Part shown: one piece after another, positions 39,675 through 50,037 of the stretch
Layout: every line of letters starts with the position of its first letter
Position numbering within the stretch: the first letter of the stretch is position 1
Assembly: GCA_031262485.1 (NCBI GenBank)
Contig: JAISHO010000012.1
Location: 1 to 64,000 of the forward strand
Direction: 5' to 3'
DNA: 64,000 bases
Source: Propionibacteriaceae bacterium
GTDB lineage: Bacteria; Actinomycetota; Actinomycetes; Propionibacteriales; Propionibacteriaceae
Made by a program: the position numbers and the translations under genes
Notes under the pieces: generated by a model
What the model was told of the DNA's origin: nothing
The model's database searches: none
The model's input: only the letters and a program-made list of their open reading frames with translations

Positions 39675-40736
39675 CTACTCGCGTTTGCGGATGACGACGC
39701 GCTGGAGGAGGACGAAGGCGAGCAGGATGCCGCCGGTGATGATCGTCGTCATCTCCGGGCGGATGCCGCCGTCGCGGGTGATGAGCACGTTCATGAGGCC
39801 GAGGACGAGCGCCCCGATGACGCTGCCGAGCACATAGCCGAACCCGCCGGAGAGCAAGGTGCCGCCGATGACGGTGGCGGCGATGGCGTCCATCTCCCAG
39901 CCGCTGCCGGTGATGTTCTGAGCGATGCCGAGCCGGGCGGTGTAGATGACGGCGGCGACGCCGGAGAGCGTGCCGGAGACGACGTAGACGAGCAGTTTCG
40001 TGCGCGGCGCCGGCAGCCCCATGAGGACGGCCGAGTTCTCCGAACCGCCGATGGCGTAGACGGTGCGCCCGGTGCGCGTGCGATGGAGGAGGAAGAAGGC
40101 CACCAGGACGACGACCACGGCGATGAGGACGCCAGGTGTGACGACGAGGTCGTTGACCTTGGGACCGTCGATGATCTTGATCTGCGTGCCCAGGGCGCGG
40201 ATCGGCGAGTCGTCGGCCAACCGTTCCGGCTCGGTGCTGAGGAGGGAGGCGAGGCCGCGCCCGAGGAACATCATCGACAGGGTGGCGATGAAGGGCTGGA
40301 CGTTGAAATAGCGCACGAGCACCCCGGAGAACAACCCCATGGCGGCGCCGATGGCGAGCATGATGACGACGACGAGGACGGCGGGCAGGCCGCTGTTGGC
40401 GAGCATAACGCCGGCCACGCTCGACAGCGCGATGACGGAGCCGACCGACAGATCGATGCCGCCAGTGAGGATGACAAAGGTCATCGCCACCGCGATGACG
40501 ATGAGGTGGGCGTTGTTGATGAGGAGATTGGAGAGCGTGCTGTATTGCACGATCCGCCCGTAGGCGATCTCCCCGAAGATGATCATGCCGACGAAAATGA
40601 CGATCGCGGCGGCCGTCGGCAAGGTCGAGGGGTTGATCGTGACGAGGCGCTGGAGCCGCTTGAGGAGGGTGACGACGGGGGTCGCGGCGACACTGTCGGG
40701 CGCCGTAGGAGCCGGCATGGTCGTTGCGGCGCTCAT
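39675..40736 (-). CDS. yjfF: sugar ABC transporter permease, YjfF type
   Basis: One of two permeases of a monosaccharide ABC importer. The 353-residue protein has about eight to ten hydrophobic helices and the RbsC/BPD_transp_2 signatures GGIDLSVGSVIALSSV and the ATVIGGTLLSGGFGYVLGSVIGA region. It is the last gene of the set and overlaps the upstream permease by 4 bp (ATGA). In Escherichia coli the YtfQRT-YjfF set takes up galactofuranose. Confidence 0.9.
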   Translation of the reverse strand: MSAATTMPAPTAPDSVAATPVVTLLKRLQRLVTINPSTLPTAAAIVIFVGMIIFGEIAYGRIVQYSTLSNLLINNAHLIVIAVAMTFVILTGGIDLSVGSVIALSSVAGVMLANSGLPAVLVVVIMLAIGAAMGLFSGVLVRYFNVQPFIATLSMMFLGRGLASLLSTEPERLADDSPIRALGTQIKIIDGPKVNDLVVTPGVLIAVVVVLVAFFLLHRTRTGRTVYAIGGSENSAVLMGLPAPRTKLLVYVVSGTLSGVAAVIYTARLGIAQNITGSGWEMDAIAATVIGGTLLSGGFGYVLGSVIGALVLGLMNVLITRDGGIRPEMTTIITGGILLAFVLLQRVVIRKRE

Positions 40737-41964
40737 GCCGCCACCTCCTTCGCCTCGACATCGGAAGCCAGGCCCGCGCCTCCTGGTGAAGACGCCGCCG
40801 CGCCGTCACCGGAACTCACGGTGTGGGCGCCCGGATCGGCTCCTCCGTCTCCGCCCCCGCCGGAAGGTGGAGGGTCGCCAGCGGATCTCGTCCCCGCTCC
40901 CCCACCGGGGCCCCCGCTGGCACGCCGGCTCGTGAACCACGAGCGCACCCGTTGCGATTGAAGCAGGCACAGCACGACGATGACGATCGCCTTGAACGCG
41001 GGCGTGGCCGAGGAGGAGACGCCGAGGAAGAGGACCGTCTTGTCGAGGGTGGCGATGAGCAGGGCGCCGATGGCGGCCCCGCCGACGGAGAACTTCCCCC
41101 CGGCCAGGGAGGTTCCGCCGATGACGACGGCGAGGATGGCGTCGAGTTCCATCTGGCTGCCGGTGCGCGTCACGTCGACCGTCATGACGGTGGCGACGGA
41201 GAAGATGCCCGCGACCCCGGCGAGCAGGCCGGAGAGGATGTAGACCGTCAGCAACAACCCCTTCGGTTGGATGCCGGCCATGCGGCTGGCCCTGGGGTTG
41301 ATGCCGATCGCCTCGATCATGAGGCCGAGGGCGCTGCGGCGCACGACGAGCCCGGCGGCGATGACGAGGACGAGGGCGAGGAGGAAGACGACCGGCAGCC
41401 CGAGAACATACCCGTTGGCGATCCAACGGAAGGGCTCGTTCGAGGCGGCGGTGTTCTGCCCGCTCGTGATGACTTTGGCCAGACCGCGCCCGGCCAGCAT
41501 CATGACGAGGGTGCTGATGAAGGGCTGCAAACCGACGTAGGCGACGAGGAACCCGTTGAAGGCCCCGACGGCGGCGCTGACGAGAAGTGCCAAGCCGAGC
41601 GCGGAGAAGGCGACGCCGATCGAGGCGGAGTCGCCGGCGTATTTCAAGAATTCCATCGAGACGGCCCCGGCCACCGCCATGACGGAGCCGACCGACAAGT
41701 CGATGCCGCCGGTCGCGATGACGAGTGACATGCCGACGGCGATCATGAGGACGGGCGCGGACGAACGCATGATGTCGATGAGGTTGCCGACGAGGTTGCC
41801 ATTGGCCGGATTGACGGTGATGGCGAGGTAGGCCGGGTCCTTGACGACGTTGAGGAGGAGCAACGCGACGATCGCGACGATGCCCCAGAAGAAGGGCTTG
41901 CGAATGAGGTCGCGCAGCCAGACGACGACCGGCGAGGGCGCGGGGGCGGCGGGGCTGGGGGCGC

Positions 41965-41968
<4 letters not shown>
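40733..41968 (-). CDS. ytfT: sugar ABC transporter permease, YtfT type
   Basis: Second permease of the importer, 411 residues. The membrane core (about 25-345) has TGGIDLSVGSVMAVAGAV and VVIGGTSLAGGKFSVGGAAIGA. The last 60 residues form a Gly/Ser/Pro-rich cytoplasmic or extracellular tail unlike E. coli YtfT. It overlaps both neighbours by 4 bp. Confidence 0.9.
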
Positions 41969-43611
<1,643 letters not shown>

Positions 43612-43780
43612 GAGGTCACCTCTCGATCCGGGGGCTGATCCGCAGCGCCACCAGGGAATGGGGTCGAATGACGGAGGATTGACGACGGTCCGGCGCGGGG
43701 CCCGCTTCGTGGTCCCGCGCCGGAATGTCGTTCACCGTCCGCGTCTCAGCAGGGACGCGACTGGTGTGGGAGACCGATGA

Positions 43781-44794
43781 TCAGTACTTCCGGTCCGGCA
43801 ACGCGGCCTCGGTCGTTGCCACGTCACTGAAAGACTCGCTCGGAACGATGATGTAGGGCTCGACCGATTCTCCAGCCAACGTCTTCTCGACGGCGTCGAG
43901 CGCCATGTCACCGAAGAGCGGGTTGTACTCGTGGACGAAGCTGAGGTCGCCGGCGACGAGCGCCTCGAGGGCGGCCTTGGTGCCGTCGATCGTGGCGATC
44001 TTGACGTCCGTGCCCGGCGTCAACCCGGCTTCCTTGACGGCTTGGGCGGCGCCGATGCCCATCTCGTCGTTCTGGGCGAAGATCAACTGGATGTTGTTGT
44101 TATTAGCTTTGAGCAGGGTCTCGGTGACGCTGCGGCCCTCGTCGGTCGACCAGTTGGCGGTTTGCGCGGCGACCTTGACGAGCGAGGAGCCCTCGACGGC
44201 GGCGTCCCAGCCCTCGTTGCGCTCATTGACGACGCCGACACCAGCCGGGCCTTCGAGGATGATGTAGTTGGCCCCGTCGGGGAATTGGGAGACGGCCCAC
44301 TCGCCGACCGCCTCGGCCACCATGACGTTGTCCGGGGCGATACGGGTGACGTACAAGCTCGTGTCGTCGGGCTCGATGCCGCGGTCGAGCAGGATGACGG
44401 GGATCTCGGCCTCCTGGGCCCGCTTGAGGGAGTCCTCCCAGCCGGAGGCCTCGGTGGCCGACAGCAGGATGAGGTCGACGCCCTCGTCGACGAAGGAGGT
44501 GAAGGAGTCGATCTGCGACTTCTGGTCGAGGTTGGTGGCCGGGGCGAACTTGAGGTCGTAGCCGGCTTCTTCGGTGAAGGTGTCTTGGATGTTCGTCTCG
44601 TTGGCCGCACGCCAGGCGCCTTCGGGGCCGACCGCGACGAAGCCGATCGTCGTGAGGCCGCCGGTGTCGGCGGTTCCGTCGGAGGCGTCGTCGGTCGTGT
44701 CGCCTCCGCCGCCGCTGCAGGCGGTCAGGGCGAGAGCCATCGCGCCGGCGGCGACGAGACCGATCGCTCGACGGGTCCAGTTCAGGTGGGTCAT
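43781..44794 (-). CDS. ytfQ: lipoprotein sugar-binding protein, YtfQ type
   Basis: Extracellular binding protein of the importer, 337 residues. It starts at ATG 44794 after a strong AGGAGG; the signal peptide ends in the lipobox LTAC with the lipidated Cys26. The mature part resembles E. coli YtfQ: GFVAVGPEGAWRAANETN, then ASGWEDSLKRAQEAEIPVILLDR and AQNDEMGIGAAQAVKEAG. YtfQ binds galactofuranose; arabinofuranose or another pentose is equally possible here given the GH43 neighbours. The longer frame to 44923 is rejected because it would bury the signal peptide. Confidence 0.9.
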   Translation of the reverse strand: MTHLNWTRRAIGLVAAGAMALALTACSGGGGDTTDDASDGTADTGGLTTIGFVAVGPEGAWRAANETNIQDTFTEEAGYDLKFAPATNLDQKSQIDSFTSFVDEGVDLILLSATEASGWEDSLKRAQEAEIPVILLDRGIEPDDTSLYVTRIAPDNVMVAEAVGEWAVSQFPDGANYIILEGPAGVGVVNERNEGWDAAVEGSSLVKVAAQTANWSTDEGRSVTETLLKANNNNIQLIFAQNDEMGIGAAQAVKEAGLTPGTDVKIATIDGTKAALEALVAGDLSFVHEYNPLFGDMALDAVEKTLAGESVEPYIIVPSESFSDVATTEAALPDRKY

Positions 44795-44892
44795 AGGGGG
44801 TTTCTCCTCCTTGAGGGTGTCCGACAATTCCTCGTCGGCGGGAGGCCGACGCGTCTCAATCGAAGGAGACGCGCTCGGGGGATGGTTTAAGA

Positions 44893-44921
44893 CATTGTGC
44901 GCTGAAATTGTCTCATTGTGC
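44893..44921. promoter_or_regulatory. direct repeat upstream of the binding-protein gene
   Basis: CATTGTGC occurs at 44893-44900 and 44914-44921, start points 21 bp apart (two helical turns), in an AT-rich 208-bp gap (44795-45002). The second copy includes TCTCATTGT shared with the 39499-39517 palindrome. It is a candidate operator. Confidence 0.4.
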
Positions 44922-45002
44922 AACTAGTAATGTAAAATCGTTATAAGGGTGTGACTTTTATTATTTAAATATCAACACGATGTTTTATCACGATGAATCG
45001 AT

Positions 45003-46139
45003 TCATACTGTGGTGACGTCGTCTCCCGCGTCAACGTCGTCTTCCGTGCCTGCGGCGGCCCGGCGAGCTTCGGCGGAGCGACGCCCGTCGTCCCAGGCTT
45101 GATCGAGCAGGGCGTTGATCCGCCGCCGGGAGGCGATGAGGGCGCCAGCCACGATGGCGGCGATGAGCACGACGACGCCCACGACAAGGATCTGCGGCCA
45201 GGGAATCGCCCAGGCGGTCGCCTGCGCGGTCACCGGCTCCAGGCTCGTCGTCGTGCCATCGGTGGTCACCGCCGTCGCGGTGAGAGTGACGGTGGCGGAG
45301 ATCCGGAAGAGGGGCCAGACCTCGTCGACGGCGACGGTGATGGGGCGCACGTCGCCGGGGAGCAGTTCTTGAGCCGATTCCCCCGGAGCGGGGAAGGGCG
45401 TCTCCTTCCCCGTGACCGTGACCGTGCCGGTGACACGAACCCGGGTGTTGCCCTCGTTGACGACGATGAAAGAGACCTCCGCCGAGCCGGGGCGGAGTGG
45501 GTTCCAGGAGAGATGATGGGCGGCCTCAGCTTCGGTCAACGCCACAGCCGGCGCGATGACACCGGTCACGCGAAGGAGCACCCGGAAACCGACCCGGGTC
45601 TCGACGCCGAGTCGGGCGCCGTCGCCGGTCGTTTGAACCGACAGGATCGAGGCGGTGATCCCGGCGGCGTGGTCGCCCGGCTCGGAGGTGGGAGGCACGG
45701 CGATGGTGTAAGGGATGACGACGGTCTCCCCCGGCTCGGCCGCCACCGAGTCCGGGAGGGTGATCCAGGTTCCCGCCCCGGTGGACGATTGCCCGGTGGC
45801 GAGGGTGTCGAAGCGCCCGGTGCGGGTGTAGAAGCCGTCGGCGGCGGCCAGGGTGAAGGTGACAGCGCGGTCGCTGACATTGCGCACCGCCAGGTGTTCT
45901 TCGACCGTCGCGCCGGGGGCGAGATCATGCTCGACGGCGACGCGGCCGTCCGGCCCCTGGGCATCGGCCGGCGTCACCGACCAGCGGACGGCCGGAGCCG
46001 GGCTGGGCTCGTCGGCTGCGGCCGAAGCGACGAAACCGACAGACCCCAGAGCCACCGCCATCATGAGGACGAACCCCACGACGACGGTGGCCTGGGTGAT
46101 CAGAGTATGTCGTGGATGGAGACTCGACGTCTCCCCCAC
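45003..46139 (-). CDS. DUF916-type WxL-interacting surface protein
   Basis: Predicted cell-surface protein, 378 residues from a GTG at 46139 that lies 5 bp after the WxL gene stop with GGAGGA overlapping it. Order: signal peptide about 10-48 (cleavage near SAAADE); a beta-rich DUF916-like domain with RWSVTPADAQGPDGR and VRNVSDRAVTFTLAA; a second Ig-like domain; a membrane helix near 320-342 and a basic/acidic cytoplasmic tail. In Firmicutes such proteins (WxLIP) bind WxL proteins and peptidoglycan. The assignment is by pattern, not search. Confidence 0.75.
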   Translation of the reverse strand: MGETSSLHPRHTLITQATVVVGFVLMMAVALGSVGFVASAAADEPSPAPAVRWSVTPADAQGPDGRVAVEHDLAPGATVEEHLAVRNVSDRAVTFTLAAADGFYTRTGRFDTLATGQSSTGAGTWITLPDSVAAEPGETVVIPYTIAVPPTSEPGDHAAGITASILSVQTTGDGARLGVETRVGFRVLLRVTGVIAPAVALTEAEAAHHLSWNPLRPGSAEVSFIVVNEGNTRVRVTGTVTVTGKETPFPAPGESAQELLPGDVRPITVAVDEVWPLFRISATVTLTATAVTTDGTTTSLEPVTAQATAWAIPWPQILVVGVVVLIAAIVAGALIASRRRINALLDQAWDDGRRSAEARRAAAGTEDDVDAGDDVTTV

Positions 46140-46144
46140 GCCGG

Positions 46145-46765
46145 TCAGTACGTGTCCTCCCACAGCGTCAACGTGATCGTCGCCGAGTAGTCGCCCGGGG
46201 CGACGTCGGCCGGCGTCTTGAGGACGAGGTCGGCGTTGGCGTCCCACGAGCCAGTCGGACGGGCGCTGGCGGAGTCGAGCGCCAACGAGAGGAGTTCCTC
46301 ACCGACGAGACCGACATTGTCCGGAGCGGGGTCGAGGACGGTGCCGACCTGCGGCCCTTCAGCGACCTCGCCATCCGGAGCCGGGGTGAGCAGATGAGGT
46401 GTCCAGCCGAAGTTGGCGGCTGGGATCTCGGCGCCCTCGGCGCTCGTGAACGCGGACGACTGGCCGACGACGTACCAGAACACACCCTCGGGAGCCGCAG
46501 GACGATCGTCGGTGACAGTGACGGTGGGCAGGACGCCGTCGAACTGACGCTGTCCTTCGGCGGCCGTCACCTCGGTGAGCGTGGTGGCATTCTCAGCGAC
46601 TGTCATCGTCAAGGCGCCGACCGGTTCGAGCGAGCTGATCGAGACGGTGACGTCGACGGCGTCACTCTCGACCTCGTCGGCGCCGGCGGTCGAGGCGATG
46701 CCGAGCATCATGAGGCCGCCGACAACGCCAGCAGCCACACGGACCACATGGTCCTTTCTCTTCAT
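46145..46765 (-). CDS. WxL-domain-like secreted surface protein
   Basis: A 206-residue secreted protein. The ATG at 46765 follows GGAGAG; the signal peptide ends near STAGADE. The rest is one beta-rich domain with VTVSISSLEPVGALTMTV, FGWTPHLL, and the end APGDYSATITLTLWEDTY, the shape of actinobacterial WxL proteins. It is paired with the DUF916-type gene. The role is probably non-covalent attachment to the wall or to polysaccharide. Confidence 0.7.
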   Translation of the reverse strand: MKRKDHVVRVAAGVVGGLMMLGIASTAGADEVESDAVDVTVSISSLEPVGALTMTVAENATTLTEVTAAEGQRQFDGVLPTVTVTDDRPAAPEGVFWYVVGQSSAFTSAEGAEIPAANFGWTPHLLTPAPDGEVAEGPQVGTVLDPAPDNVGLVGEELLSLALDSASARPTGSWDANADLVLKTPADVAPGDYSATITLTLWEDTY

Positions 46766-46937
46766 CGGGGTTCTCTCCAATCCCCGAGCGGCTTCTCTGC
46801 CACCCGGATCGCGAGAGGCGAAAGGAAATCCTTCGCCTCGGGGGGTTTCTCGCGTCCACCCATCGGGGCGGAATGGTCACTCCTCAGCACATCTCATTTC
46901 AACGAAAATTGATAGCTCGTGAATGTTAGCGAGTACA

Positions 46938-46950
46938 TGCTTATTAAGCA
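46938..46950. promoter_or_regulatory. palindrome upstream of the WxL gene
   Basis: TGCTTATTAAGCA is a perfect 13-bp palindrome, about 170 bp upstream of the WxL start in an AT-rich pocket of the 284-bp gap 46766-47049. An imperfect hairpin at about 46973-47014 (GTGGT/ACCAC arms) may terminate the next GH43 gene. Confidence 0.4.
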
Positions 46951-47049
46951 AGTATAAATCAATCAGGTCACTGATGGGTGGTCCGCCAGCGCCAGTGACG
47001 GGCGAACCACTGATGGCATCTCCCACGCCGCAGCATGAGGGCTGCGAGC

Positions 47050-49725
47050 TCAGCCGCAGGAGGTCACCGCCTCGTAGGAGACCGCGATCTCCTCCGGTGC
47101 GGAAGCGTCGCCGAGTGTCGCGTGGACCGTCACGTCACCCCCGTCGATGGTGGGCTGGCGTGTCGAGAAGGCCACCGAGACGCTCGTGCCCGGCGCCAGC
47201 GACGTGAACGTCCGGGAGCCGAAAGCTGTCTCGACCGCGCCGTTGGCGACCTCATCGGACTCGTTCGTCACGGTGGCGACGAGGACGACTTTGCCCGCCA
47301 CACACCGCGTCGTCGTGGCGACCGCCAGCGGGGCGACCGGTTCCTCGCCGGTGACGACGACAGAAGCGGTGACGGTGAGCGCGGTGTCGCTGAACGGCGT
47401 CCGCCCGGGGGCGTTCCACGCGGTCGAACCGCCCTCGCCGACCCAGGTGTTGAGATTCGCTCCGATGGTGCGGATGGTCCCCGTCACCGTATGGGTTCCC
47501 GGGCGCGACAGATCGATCGCGCTGAGATCCCAATCGACGGGCAGCGTGCCAACTCCACGCCCATAGGCGAGATCGACCTCCGCCTGTCCGGGCAAGGCGG
47601 CGCGGAGATCCTCCGGCGCCATCCCGGCCTCGACCTCGAGGGAGCCGAGATCGGTCGCCGTCGCCGCCGTGGCGTCGGCCCCACGGATCGCCTCGTACTG
47701 GGCGCGGGTCAGCGCGATGATGCCACCGTGCTTCGTGCTCGGCGCCATGTAAAAGTCAGGGCTCTCGAGGAGCGACCAGCCGGCGTCGAGGTCGGTCGTC
47801 ACCATGGGGCGGTAGCCGGTCGTCGGAATGACGTCGACGTAGAGGTACCAGACGTCCTCGTCGGTGCGTTTGAAGATGGCCGGCCCTTCGACGCCGCCGG
47901 GGTTGTTGCCGGCCCACTCGGCGCCGATGCGGTCTTGGAGACGAATCCACTCGGCCTCTGGCTCCCACCAGCGCGTCGCCGACGTCGACTCCATATACAG
48001 ACCTGTTCCGAAGGCGTTGTCCTTCGTCACCCGATAGGTCACCCCGTCGTTTTGGGTGATCGTCGTGTCGATCGAGTTGCCGCCGATGTCGATGAAGACC
48101 CCGCCGTACTCGTAGGTCTCCTGGGTGAAGTCCGTCGTCGCTCCCCACAAGACACGGTTGTAGGTCGAGGTGGCGTGGGCAGGATCGTCGAGCTCGTAGA
48201 GGTTGGACGACCAGTAGAAGACGAACGCGCCCCGGCCGTCGGGATAGTAATCCTCGACCCAGGTCGCTTCGGGCGCCCAGGCCATGCCCAGTTCGGCCAC
48301 CCGGGCTCCGGTGGCGTCGGCGCCGACGTCGATCTGGCGCTGCGGGCTCCAGGTGATGAGGTCGGCCGACTCCCACACGTTCAACTTGCTGCTGCCGTAG
48401 GTGCTCCAATGGCACCAGTCACGGCAGTTGCCCGAGCCGGAGTCGCCGCCGAAGACGCGCAGGTCGGTGGCGATGATGTAATACATCCCCGTCTCCGGAT
48501 TGCGCGTCAAGAAGGGGTCGCGCACCCCGGTCGTGCCGAGCGGGGAGGCGAGGATGGGCTGGCCGCCGTTGAGAGGATCCCACTGCTCGGGGTTGTCGCC
48601 CCGTGAGATGTCGAGGTAGATCTTCTCGGCGTAACCGGCCGAGTCCTCGATGAAGTGGACCATGAGGTAGCCGTAGGGGATGTCCTCGCCGACTTGGGGA
48701 GTGATCGTGGCGGCGATGTCACGGCTGGCGGTGGCGCCGCGCACCGTGGCGGTGGCGGTGAGTGTTCCGTTGATGGCGGGTTCTCCTGGTTCTGGTTGGG
48801 TGACGTGAACAGTGCGCCCATCGGCGTCGATCCACAGGGCAGGATCCGAGGAGGTCCACGTCACCGTCCCGCTGAAATCGGGCAGGGTGAGCACGGAATC
48901 GTCGATCGTCACCGGGTCGATGCCGTCGAGGATCCGCTGGGCCGCCTCGAGGAAGCTGTCGGCGTGCACGGCGGCGTCGCTCTCGGCCACGCTCGCCACC
49001 TCGGTGGCGCCTAGGGCCCGGTCGTAGAGGCGGTAGGCGCTGATCTCGCCAGTGTATTTCGCGTCGGCGTCGTAGGCCGAGGCTCCGATGAGGTTCTTCG
49101 TCCAGGTCGGCAGATCGGCGATGCCGACAGTGGAATTCTCATGGCGGCCCACCTCGACGCCGTCGACGTAGAAGACGATCGTCGAGGTCTCCGGATCAGC
49201 GTTCGGTTCGATCGTCACGGCGACCGACTGCCACTGGTCGGCGACGAACGCGGCCGGTGCGACGACGCCTTGTTCGCCGTTCCAGTTCGTCGCCGAGATG
49301 GCGGTGCGATGGCCCGCGGTGTGAACGAAGAATTGGCCGGTGGCCTGCTCGCCCGAACCGCCCAGGTTCCACAGGAAATTGTTGCCACTGAGCACGCTGG
49401 CATCGGGTTTCATCTCGACGACGACGCTCGCCGCCGTCTTCCCGGCCAACAAATCGTTCGGCAGACGGACGTGGTTGGCGCCGGTGAACGTCATCGAGGC
49501 GCCGTTCCAAGCCGCGCCGCCGACGACCGTGCCATCCTGGGCCCCGTCGTCGAGGGCACGGTCGGTCAACGTCGTCCCGGAGCCCTCGGTGAAGTCGTAG
49601 GCGACGATGAGGCCATCGCCAAAAGTGGCAGCTTGAGCAGTCGGCATCATCCCCGATCCGAGGACGAGGGCGCCGGCGGCGAGCAGCGCGACGGCGGAGA
49701 GTCGGGTGGGGGAAGAGGTTCTCAT
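47050..49725 (-). CDS. secreted GH43-type glycosidase (second), with LamG-like and Cys-Gly C-terminal domains
   Basis: An 891-residue secreted enzyme starting at ATG 49725 (GAGGAG upstream; signal peptide ends near AQAAT). It has a LamG-type domain about 35-225, an atrophied Ig-like repeat with VTWTSSDPALW, then a GH43 domain: VRDPFLTR for the base Asp, GMAWAPEATW, and VEGPAIFKRT for the acid Glu. A Big_4-like segment (DLSRPGTHTVTGTI) follows, and the 85-residue domain TTRCVAGKVV to TSCG ends the protein. A C-x3-C pair (CRDWC) lies close to the catalytic strand, matching the CIGC pair of the first enzyme. Same GH43 type as the first enzyme; the two are paralogues that probably split related linkages. 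Confidence 0.86.
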   Translation of the reverse strand: MRTSSPTRLSAVALLAAGALVLGSGMMPTAQAATFGDGLIVAYDFTEGSGTTLTDRALDDGAQDGTVVGGAAWNGASMTFTGANHVRLPNDLLAGKTAASVVVEMKPDASVLSGNNFLWNLGGSGEQATGQFFVHTAGHRTAISATNWNGEQGVVAPAAFVADQWQSVAVTIEPNADPETSTIVFYVDGVEVGRHENSTVGIADLPTWTKNLIGASAYDADAKYTGEISAYRLYDRALGATEVASVAESDAAVHADSFLEAAQRILDGIDPVTIDDSVLTLPDFSGTVTWTSSDPALWIDADGRTVHVTQPEPGEPAINGTLTATATVRGATASRDIAATITPQVGEDIPYGYLMVHFIEDSAGYAEKIYLDISRGDNPEQWDPLNGGQPILASPLGTTGVRDPFLTRNPETGMYYIIATDLRVFGGDSGSGNCRDWCHWSTYGSSKLNVWESADLITWSPQRQIDVGADATGARVAELGMAWAPEATWVEDYYPDGRGAFVFYWSSNLYELDDPAHATSTYNRVLWGATTDFTQETYEYGGVFIDIGGNSIDTTITQNDGVTYRVTKDNAFGTGLYMESTSATRWWEPEAEWIRLQDRIGAEWAGNNPGGVEGPAIFKRTDEDVWYLYVDVIPTTGYRPMVTTDLDAGWSLLESPDFYMAPSTKHGGIIALTRAQYEAIRGADATAATATDLGSLEVEAGMAPEDLRAALPGQAEVDLAYGRGVGTLPVDWDLSAIDLSRPGTHTVTGTIRTIGANLNTWVGEGGSTAWNAPGRTPFSDTALTVTASVVVTGEEPVAPLAVATTTRCVAGKVVLVATVTNESDEVANGAVETAFGSRTFTSLAPGTSVSVAFSTRQPTIDGGDVTVHATLGDASAPEEIAVSYEAVTSCG

Positions 49726-50037
49726 CTCACTCCTCGGGGTGGGGGAAGGGATCACGTGAGCACATCGTTGGGACGCGTCTGACAGCGTTGTGAGACCGCT
49801 GGCGAGGATGGATGCGAAGGACGATCCGCACTCCCCGTCGAGCGCTGAAACACCATGCGTCTTCGGGAAGGCTATCTTGAAAGCATTCATTGGTCAATGC
49901 CGTTAATGTCTTCACTATTTGGCAATGGACTTGTATCGTGTTTATTGAGACGTCGTCGATTCGATGCCCCTTGCCACGCTCCCGGCTCGTCCATGGGGAG
50001 CGCGTCCCCCAAAACCGCAACGAAGAGGTTTGCACCC
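49726..50037. promoter_or_regulatory. divergent promoter region between two GH43 genes, with palindrome at 49888-49899
   Basis: The 312-bp gap is gene-free. CATTGGTCAATG (arms CATTG/CAATG around GT) sits in an AT-rich stretch 49870-49960 that probably holds both promoters. The CATTG element recurs near 39499 and 44893, so a common regulator is possible. AGAGG precedes the rightward ATG. Confidence 0.4.

Noticed and set aside
44892-44911. LacI-type operator overlapping the first CATTGTGC
   Set aside because: Only 6 of 10 positions pair as a palindrome; the direct repeat is the stronger signal.
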